A stretch of DNA of 16,685 nucleotides from Pseudomonadota bacterium (GTDB lineage Bacteria > Pseudomonadota > Alphaproteobacteria > Acetobacterales > Acetobacteraceae), in contig JAJZVE010000019.1 in assembly GCA_021845835.1 (NCBI GenBank), forward strand, positions 1 through 16,685, read 5' to 3'. The notes under the pieces are model-generated. The model was not told the origin of the DNA and did no database searches. It saw nothing but the letters and a program-made list of their open reading frames with translations. This document shows positions 12,031-16,685 of the stretch, piece by piece; positions within the stretch are counted from its first letter, which is position 1, and each line of letters starts with the position of its first letter. Both the position numbers and the translations under genes were made by a program.

Positions 12031-14186
12031 GCGCGGTGCTGGTCCTGAGCATCGACTGGGAGACGTGGTGCGAACTGCCGATCGCGGTCGGCATCGACAA
12101 ATACTCCCGCGCCTGCCGCATTCTGATGATGGCGTACAAGCTGGTCGGCGTCGCCGAGGAACCGAAAATCTGGTGGCCCGGCGAACCGGTGCCGCAGGTC
12201 GTATTCGACGTGATCGCCTCCGGCGGCCGGATTGCCGGTTGGAACTCGTTGTCGTTCGAGCGCATCGTCTGGCGCAACAAGGCGGTCCCGGACCACGGTT
12301 TCCCGCCGGTGCCGGATGACATCTGGATCGACTCCATGCATCTCGCCGCGGCGGCGAACCTGCCGCGCAGCCTGGACGGCGCGGCCAAGGCCGTCGGCGC
12401 CGCGGCACAGAAGGACGCCGAGGGCCACCGGTTGATGCTGCGGGTGACCAACGGCAAGCGCACGCCCTGGCCGCCCAAGCGCGAGGATCTGGCACGCCTC
12501 GCGACGTACTGCATCCAGGACGTGCGGACCGAGGAGGAAACCGCGCTGCGCATGCCGGCGTGGCCGAGCATGCACCCGTGGCGCGACATGCCGGCGATCG
12601 ACCGCCGGATCAACGACCGCGGCATCCTGGTGGACGTGCCGCTGGTGCAAGGATTGGTCCGCGCGGCGAAACTGGAGACGGCACGGCTCGATGTCGAGAT
12701 CGCACGGTTGACCGACCATGCGGTGCCGGCGACCACCAATGTCGGCAAACTGAAGGAGTGGCTGGTCGCCAGCGGCGTGCAGCTACCGCGCGTCGAGGAA
12801 CCGGACCCGGACAGCGAGGACGATGATCCGGGCGAGGACGACGAGGGCACCACCGAGAAGGAGCCACGCTGGCGTCTGCGCAAGTCGGACGTGGCCGACA
12901 TCCTCGCCCGCACCGACGTGCCGGACAAGTGCCGCCTCGCGCTGGAGATGCGCCAGGAGGCGGCCAAGGCATCGGCCCGCAAACTGACCGCGATGCTGAA
13001 CGCCTGCGGTGCTGACGGGCGCCTGCGCGGCCTGCTGGTGTTGATGGGCGCGCAGGCGACCGGCCGATTCTCATCACGGGCGGTCCAGATGCACAACCTG
13101 GTTCGCGACTGCATCGCCAATCCCGATGAGGTCGCCGATCAGAACGGACTCGACGCGAAGAAGGACAAGGACCGCGTCGCCGCGCTCTCGGCGCTCTGCC
13201 TGCAGACGGCGATCGAACTCGGACGCCGCGGTGACCCGGACGCGATCCGCGCCGTGTTCGGCATGGCGCGCAAGGATCTGCAGGGGCGCGAGCGGCAGGA
13301 GGGCGTGCTGCCGTTCGTCTCGCGCATGTTGCGCCGGGTGATCGCGGCGCCGGCCGGGCGGTTGCTGCTGAACGGCGACTTCGCCAACATCGAGGCGCGC
13401 ATCCCGATGTGGCTGTCGGGCCAGCAGGACAAGGTCGATGCGTTCGCCCACGGTGAGGACGTGTATCGGTTGCAGGCGGCGCCGGTATACGGCAAGCGGC
13501 CGGAGCAACTGACCAAGCAGGAGCGGCAGGTCGGCAAGGTCCAGGTGCTGTTTCTGGGCTTCGCCGGCGGCGTGAACGCCTTCATTCCAGCGGCCATGAA
13601 CTACGGCCTGACCATCTCCCGCGTGCAGGGCGAACCGCTGGTGCGGAAATTCCGGGAGGACAACGCGCACCTCGTCGCGTTCTGGGACAACGCCCTGCAG
13701 GCGGCGGTCAACGCCGTGACCTATCCCGGCCGTGCCTTCGCCGTGCCGCCGCTCGGTAATATCGTGTTCTGCATGCAGGGCGGCGCGCTCTGCGCCCGGT
13801 TACCGTCGGGGCGCCTGCTCCGCTACTGGGCGCCGCGGTTGCAGCAAGGGTTCTGGCCGGACGGCAAACCGAAACCGACCCCCGACCTGACCGTGCTGGT
13901 GATGCGCGGCAAGAACGCGCTGCGCCGCACGCTCTGGCGCGGTCTGCTGGTGGAGAACTTGACCCAGGCAATCGCCGCCGACCTGCTGGTGAACGCGCTG
14001 GCGAACATGGACGCGGCCGGCACCGAGACGGTGCTCCACGTCCACGACAGTGTCGCGGCGGAGGAAGACGAAGACCGGGCCGAGGCGCTGTTGCCGACCT
14101 TCAAGCAGGCGATGCTGGCCGCGCCGGGCTGGGCGCGCGGCCTGCCGTTGGCGGTGGACGCCGACATCTCCGCGAGATTTGGGTGA
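12027..14186 (+). CDS. Family A DNA polymerase with 3'-5' exonuclease domain
   Basis: 719 residues, the phage replicative polymerase. Exonuclease motifs: IDWET (D10, E12), AGWNSLSFE, and YCIQDV with the Y-x3-D pair near 160, all intact, so proofreading is expected. Polymerase motif A is NGDFANIEAR (D451). Motif B is RQVGKVQVLFLGFAGG (R500, K504), with Phe at 512 where Pol I has the O-helix Tyr. Motif C is HVHDSVAAE (D674), with Ser in place of the usual Glu after the catalytic Asp. An acidic insertion near 255-280 (EEPDPDSEDDDPGEDDEG) sits between exonuclease and thumb. I used the GTG overlapping the previous TGA; GTG at 12036 with GGGAG 8 nt upstream is an equally good start. It ends 2 bp from a convergent gene. 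Confidence 0.9.
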   Translation: MSAVLVLSIDWETWCELPIAVGIDKYSRACRILMMAYKLVGVAEEPKIWWPGEPVPQVVFDVIASGGRIAGWNSLSFERIVWRNKAVPDHGFPPVPDDIWIDSMHLAAAANLPRSLDGAAKAVGAAAQKDAEGHRLMLRVTNGKRTPWPPKREDLARLATYCIQDVRTEEETALRMPAWPSMHPWRDMPAIDRRINDRGILVDVPLVQGLVRAAKLETARLDVEIARLTDHAVPATTNVGKLKEWLVASGVQLPRVEEPDPDSEDDDPGEDDEGTTEKEPRWRLRKSDVADILARTDVPDKCRLALEMRQEAAKASARKLTAMLNACGADGRLRGLLVLMGAQATGRFSSRAVQMHNLVRDCIANPDEVADQNGLDAKKDKDRVAALSALCLQTAIELGRRGDPDAIRAVFGMARKDLQGRERQEGVLPFVSRMLRRVIAAPAGRLLLNGDFANIEARIPMWLSGQQDKVDAFAHGEDVYRLQAAPVYGKRPEQLTKQERQVGKVQVLFLGFAGGVNAFIPAAMNYGLTISRVQGEPLVRKFREDNAHLVAFWDNALQAAVNAVTYPGRAFAVPPLGNIVFCMQGGALCARLPSGRLLRYWAPRLQQGFWPDGKPKPTPDLTVLVMRGKNALRRTLWRGLLVENLTQAIAADLLVNALANMDAAGTETVLHVHDSVAAEEDEDRAEALLPTFKQAMLAAPGWARGLPLAVDADISARFG

Positions 14187-14188
14187 GC

Positions 14189-14707
14189 CTATTTCCGCAC
14201 GAACGCCCGACTGGACGGCGCGGCGGTGATCTGTCCGGGCGCGAACACTTCGTCCACCGCCGCCTTCGCGCCCGGCAACTCGCCGTAGTCGTCAAACCAC
14301 ATCACCCCGCCGGGCACCAGCAGCGGCCACAGATGCTCGACGCAGGCGCGCACGCTGCGGTACTGGTCGCAATCGACGTGCACGAAGGCGAGCGGCCCGA
14401 GATCGGGCGGCAGTGTGTCCGGGAACACACCGACGCGGAACACCGCGTCCGGCAGCGCCGCGCGCACGGCCGTCTCGGGCGCAGCGAAGGCGCCGACGCC
14501 GTGCGGATCGATCGGGTCGGCGACCGGCAGGCCGGCGAAGGTGTCGAACAGGTGCAGCGCGCGGCCCTGCCGGTGACAGATCTGCATCAACCGCCAGGCC
14601 GTGCCGCCTTGGTAGACGCCAACCTCGGCGAAGGCGCCGGGCGGCGCGGTCTCGGCGCAGGCGACCAGCGCCTCGATGACCTCGGCGGGCACGATCGACG
14701 GCAGCAT
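14189..14707 (-). CDS. TylF/MycF-like SAM-dependent O-methyltransferase
   Basis: 172 residues, the only large leftward gene right of 3463. The Rossmann fold starts with FAEVGVYQGGTAWRLM (SAM-binding motif I), continues with LHLFDTFAGLP (motif II region, acidic end) and FVHVDCDQYRSV, where the D-x-D would hold Mg2+ in TylF and MycF, and VPGGVMWFDDYGELPGA. Family members methylate sugars in macrolides or surface glycans. It is shorter than MycF (roughly 250 residues) but keeps the core. GGAG lies 7 nt before the ATG. Start lies 23 bp from the divergent glycosyltransferase, so the two probably work on the same glycan. Confidence 0.8.
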   Translation of the reverse strand: MLPSIVPAEVIEALVACAETAPPGAFAEVGVYQGGTAWRLMQICHRQGRALHLFDTFAGLPVADPIDPHGVGAFAAPETAVRAALPDAVFRVGVFPDTLPPDLGPLAFVHVDCDQYRSVRACVEHLWPLLVPGGVMWFDDYGELPGAKAAVDEVFAPGQITAAPSSRAFVRK

Positions 14708-14730
14708 GACGGAACTCCAGGAGGAACAGC

Positions 14731-15570
14731 GTGAAGATACTGCTGAAGCGCACCGGCGCGTTGGGCGACGTGGTGCTGGCGACGCCGATCCTGCGGCGCC
14801 TGCGGCGTGAATATCCGGACGCGCACCTCACGGTGCATACCGCCTGCCCGGAGGTATTCGCCGACAACCCCCATGTCAACGCGGTGAACGCCGCGGGGCC
14901 TTTCGACCGGGTGATCGACCTCGACCTGGCCTACGAGAAGCGGCCGGACCTGCATGTCGTGGACGCCTACTGGCTGGAGGCGTTCGGCGACACCGGCGAC
15001 CCGGCCGACATGCAGCAGGTGTTGCCGTCTGCTCCGGCGGGCGCCCCGGTTCTCGCCGGCCCGTATGTGGTCCTGCACGCGCCGATGCTGGGCTGGCGCA
15101 GCCGGGTGCTGCCGATGCCGTTCTGGGACGCGGTGGCGGCCGGTCTGCGGGCGCGGGGCCTGGCACCGGTGTTCGTCGGTCGCCGTCCGGACTACGCCGC
15201 GGGGCGATCTGGCGGCCTGGACCTCCGGGACCGGTTGACGCTCGGCGCGCTGCGGGCGGTGATCGACCGCGCCACCGCTTTCGTCGGCATGGATTCCGGG
15301 CTGCTGCACGTCGCCGGGGCGACGATGACGCCGATCGTCGGCGTGTTTACCTGCGCGCTGCCGGAGCGGCGTCTGCCGTGGCGGACGGGTGTGCTTGGCT
15401 ATCGCTGCGCGTCGGTGCAACCGGACCTGCCATGCCTTGGCTGCCTGCACGAAATCCCGCCGCCGGTGACGACCATGACCTGCCGCCGTGGCGACACCGC
15501 CTGCACCGGATCGGCCGCGCCGGCGGCGCAGCGGGCGGTCGAGGCGGTGCAGGCGCTGTGCGTGGCCTGA
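14731..15570 (+). CDS. GT9-family glycosyltransferase (heptosyltransferase-like)
   Basis: 279 residues with the GT-B layout of ADP-heptose:LPS heptosyltransferases: N-terminal KRTGALGDVVLATPILRRLR (the conserved GD-hh-hATP helix) and C-terminal FVGMDSGLLHVAGATMTPIV, the donor-binding D-S-G-x-x-H segment of GT9. At 279 residues it is shorter than a typical heptosyltransferase (about 320-350). The C-terminus has several cysteines (CLGCLHEI, CRRGDTAC) not usual for the family, perhaps a metal site. The GTG start has a perfect AGGAGG at 14719-14724, spacing 6. It likely adds a sugar to surface polysaccharide or a virion glycan; the acceptor is unknown. Confidence 0.8.
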   Translation: MKILLKRTGALGDVVLATPILRRLRREYPDAHLTVHTACPEVFADNPHVNAVNAAGPFDRVIDLDLAYEKRPDLHVVDAYWLEAFGDTGDPADMQQVLPSAPAGAPVLAGPYVVLHAPMLGWRSRVLPMPFWDAVAAGLRARGLAPVFVGRRPDYAAGRSGGLDLRDRLTLGALRAVIDRATAFVGMDSGLLHVAGATMTPIVGVFTCALPERRLPWRTGVLGYRCASVQPDLPCLGCLHEIPPPVTTMTCRRGDTACTGSAAPAAQRAVEAVQALCVA

Positions 15571-15575
15571 ACAGC

Positions 15576-15609
15576 ACGACGCCTCCGGTCTGGCGGCCGG
15601 AGGCGTCGT
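15576..15609. terminator. Strong hairpin terminator between convergent genes
   Basis: A perfect 13-bp stem, ACGACGCCTCCGG (15576-15588) with CCGGAGGCGTCGT (15597-15609), has an 8-nt loop and begins 5 bp after the glycosyltransferase stop. The T tract is weak (TTCGTCT), so efficiency is uncertain, but its place between the glycosyltransferase and the leftward 23-codon ORF fits a bidirectional terminator. Confidence 0.65.
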
Positions 15610-15641
15610 TCGTCTGGTCCGCCGGTGTGGTCAGCAGGCGG

Positions 15642-15713
15642 TCACTTGCCCTTTTTGCCGCCCTTGGCGGTCGGCTTCGGGGCGGGCTCGGCGGAGGTGG
15701 GCTTCTTGGCCAT
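15642..15713 (-). CDS. Small Lys/Pro-rich basic protein, 23 aa
   Basis: ATG-started ORF of 23 codons encoding a peptide of seven lysines with Pro and Ala (begins MAKKPTSAEPAPK, ends GGKKGK). A clean AGGAG (complement of 15720-15724) stands 6 nt before the ATG, and a hairpin terminator lies 33 bp after its stop. Peptides of this style resemble the disordered basic tails of histone-like proteins, and short Lys/Ala/Pro proteins are common but usually unannotated in alphaproteobacteria. Function unknown; DNA or RNA binding is plausible. Confidence 0.55.
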   Translation of the reverse strand: MAKKPTSAEPAPKPTAKGGKKGK

Positions 15714-15740
15714 GACGGTCTCCTGACTGGTCGCGCGGGA

Positions 15741-15756
15741 AGTGCGCAGGCGCACT
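15741..15756. promoter_or_regulatory. Palindromic operator-like site
   Basis: AGTGCGC-AG-GCGCACT is a perfect 7-bp inverted repeat with a 2-nt spacer, located 28 bp upstream of the 23-codon gene and 33 bp from the promoter facing right. The form (two arms, 2-nt centre) resembles the CACGA-AC-TCGTG dyad at 7729. Likely a binding site for a dimeric regulator. Confidence 0.45.
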
Positions 15757-15788
15757 CTGCCAGATTGTGTCCGATCCGCAAGTGGAAT

Positions 15789-15818
15789 TTGACGGCGACG
15801 TGATAAAAAGATTAGAAT
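15789..15818 (+). promoter_or_regulatory. Near-consensus sigma-70 promoter
   Basis: TTGACG (15789-15794, 5 of 6), an 18-bp AT-rich spacer and TAGAAT (15813-15818, 5 of 6) lie 29 bp before the ATG at 15848. This is the best sigma-70 match I found in the window, suggesting host polymerase transcribes the right-hand accessory genes on its own. Confidence 0.65.
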
Positions 15819-15847
15819 GTTCCGGTGACGCGCGAAGGAGAATCCCG

Positions 15848-16204
15848 ATGCGGCCCGACCTGATCACCCGCCTGGAGCGATACCTGTCCGCGCTCGGGGA
15901 CAACCCCGGCCGCACGCTGCACGAGATGCACCCGGACGTGCTGATCCGGGAGGCGCTGGAGGCGCTGCGGGCTGAGCAGTGGCGACCGATCGATATGGCG
16001 CCGACGGACGGGACGCCGTTGCTGCTGTGGTGCAATGACTGGGTCATCGGTCACCATGCCGTCTCGTATCCGCCGTATGCGTTCGAGGGGTGGACGACGG
16101 GATGGGAAACAGCGGGTGGCTATGACGTGGGGTATGCCCGCATCACACCCACCCACTGGCGCCCGCTCCCGGAACCACCCGCGCAGGACACCCCCGATGC
16201 CTGA
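15848..16204 (+). CDS. DUF551-like phage protein
   Basis: 118 residues. Residues about 45-115 resemble DUF551: WRPIDMAPTDGTPLLLW, a variable centre, and TPTHWRPLPEPP at the end, matching the family's closing T-H-W-x-P-L-P. The N-terminal 44 residues are an acidic helix pair (RLERYLSALGDNPG; IREALEALRAEQ). DUF551 proteins are small, frequent in phages and of unknown role. AAGGAG at 15835-15840, 7 nt upstream, fixes the ATG; the frame is open further left but crosses the promoter. It overlaps the next gene by 8 bases. Confidence 0.75.
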   Translation: MRPDLITRLERYLSALGDNPGRTLHEMHPDVLIREALEALRAEQWRPIDMAPTDGTPLLLWCNDWVIGHHAVSYPPYAFEGWTTGWETAGGYDVGYARITPTHWRPLPEPPAQDTPDA

Positions 16205-16442
16205 CACATCAACGCCTTGCGCGCAGGGTGACGGCTGCGCGGCGCAACGGTCAGGCGGGGCGGATAATGCCCGCGTCGGAGAACAGAACGGCCGGTCGCG
16301 CCTGACAGCGCGCGCGGTGCGGCGCATCCGCCAGGCGGTCAGGGACGGGGCCGAGCAGAAGGACCTCGCAGAAGCCTATGGGGTCCACCATTCGGCGATC
16401 TGGCAGGCCGTGCATCGCCGGACGTGGAAGCATGTGGCGTGA
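16197..16442 (+). CDS. Orphan helix-turn-helix protein, homing-endonuclease-type DNA-binding domain
   Basis: 81 residues. After a polar N-terminus, residues 35-80 read LTARAVRRIRQAVRDGAEQK, then DLAEAYGVHHSAIWQAVHRRTWKHV: a helix-turn-helix ending in the RTWKHV motif that is typical of the DNA-binding part accompanying phage HNH endonucleases. No HNH nuclease part is present here, so it is either an independent regulator or a leftover targeting domain. The ATG overlaps the preceding gene by 8 bases. An earlier or later start is possible because no clear ribosome site is seen. Confidence 0.65.
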   Translation: MPDTSTPCAQGDGCAAQRSGGADNARVGEQNGRSRLTARAVRRIRQAVRDGAEQKDLAEAYGVHHSAIWQAVHRRTWKHVA

Positions 16443-16510
16443 CCACCGGCCACGCCGGCAAACGACCGTTTCGATGGACTTTCTCCAACTGTAAATGAAG
16501 GGAAATAGGA

Positions 16511-16685
16511 ATGAATTTCGGACAGGCTCTTGAGGCGCTGAAAACCGGCGAGTGGATCGCTCGTGCCGGCTGGAACGGCAAAGGGATGCATCTTTACCTG
16601 GAGGACTCCCTGACGATCGACCTTCCGCGCCTGGACGCGCGCGGCAGGCCGACGCATCAGCAGACGCGCCGATACGAGCCGTGCA
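16511..16685 (+). CDS. DUF2829 protein, Tad2-like (partial, runs off the right edge)
   Basis: First 58 residues of an incomplete gene. [20 protein letters not shown] followed by [11 protein letters not shown] is the DUF2829 signature: a leading helix, then the R-x-G-W-N-G-K-G-M turn and strand. The family includes Tad2, a phage protein that sequesters the cyclic ADP-ribose-type signal of the Thoeris defence system. Family members are usually about 80-110 residues, so a third to a half is missing. The 68-bp gap before it is AT-richer than its surroundings, and AATAGGA directly before the ATG is a modest ribosome site. Whether this copy binds a signal cannot be judged without its end. Confidence 0.8.
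   Translation, partial: MNFGQALEALKTGEWIARAGWNGKGMHLYLEDSLTIDLPRLDARGRPTHQQTRRYEPC

Noticed and set aside
14183..14734. Rightward frame opposite the methyltransferase
   Set aside because: The leftward frame has SAM-binding and metal-binding motifs and a ribosome site; the rightward product has none.
1..16685. CRISPR arrays, tRNA or rRNA genes, insertion sequences, integrase and att sites
   Set aside because: I saw no regularly spaced repeats, no cloverleaf-like sequence, no transposase or integrase frame and no duplicated attachment core; lysogeny is therefore not shown by this window.

Overview
This window looks like the early-region replication and regulation block of a tailed phage or prophage of a high-GC alphaproteobacterium. 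The case rests on dense overlapping genes with ATGA/GTGA junctions, a GapR-like DUF2312 protein (a family essentially of Alphaproteobacteria and their phages), and a full phage replication set: a PrimPol-helicase fusion, a SNF2-type helicase, a DUF2800 nuclease, a DUF2815 ssDNA-binding protein, a family A DNA polymerase and a RuvC-like resolvase. Acetobacteraceae or other Rhodospirillales hosts are my guess from composition and protein style, not something the sequence proves. No structural, integrase, tRNA, rRNA, CRISPR or IS element is visible.

Layout. Bases 15-48 hold a rightward terminator belonging to a gene left of the window. From 3242 down to 65 runs a leftward operon: a small one-helix membrane protein, a 28-residue small ORF, a protein joining a sigma region 4-like helix-turn-helix to an RNA polymerase alpha-CTD-like module, and the 756-residue PrimPol/RepA-like helicase. 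Bases 3243-3462 are a divergent control region with two related inverted operator-like sites and a candidate promoter. From 3463 rightward come a Cro-like regulator, two small unknowns, GapR, the RuvC-like nuclease, two small unknowns, a membrane protein with a PEP-CTERM-like tail, and the SNF2 helicase. A new promoter with a palindrome in its spacer (7719-7747) leads to an AT-hook protein, an unknown, the DUF2800 nuclease and a small membrane protein. A further promoter-like site (about 10526-10555) precedes the DUF2815 protein, an unknown and the polymerase.

Bases 14189-15609 form a separate-looking cargo module: a TylF-like methyltransferase (leftward) and a GT9 glycosyltransferase (rightward) start 23 bp apart, and a strong hairpin closes the module on the right. 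To its right lie a 23-residue Lys/Pro-rich ORF (leftward), a consensus-like sigma-70 promoter, a DUF551-like protein, an orphan helix-turn-helix protein, and the first 58 residues of a DUF2829 protein, the family of the Thoeris antagonist Tad2.

How the genes may work together (inference): the PrimPol-helicase starts forks, family A polymerase and DUF2815 protein copy and protect DNA, DUF2800 and RuvC-like nucleases with the SNF2 motor handle recombination or end processing, and GapR plus the AT-hook protein manage template topology. The Cro-like and sigma/alpha-like proteins would time expression, while the GT9/methyltransferase pair and the DUF2829 protein look like host-interaction cargo.
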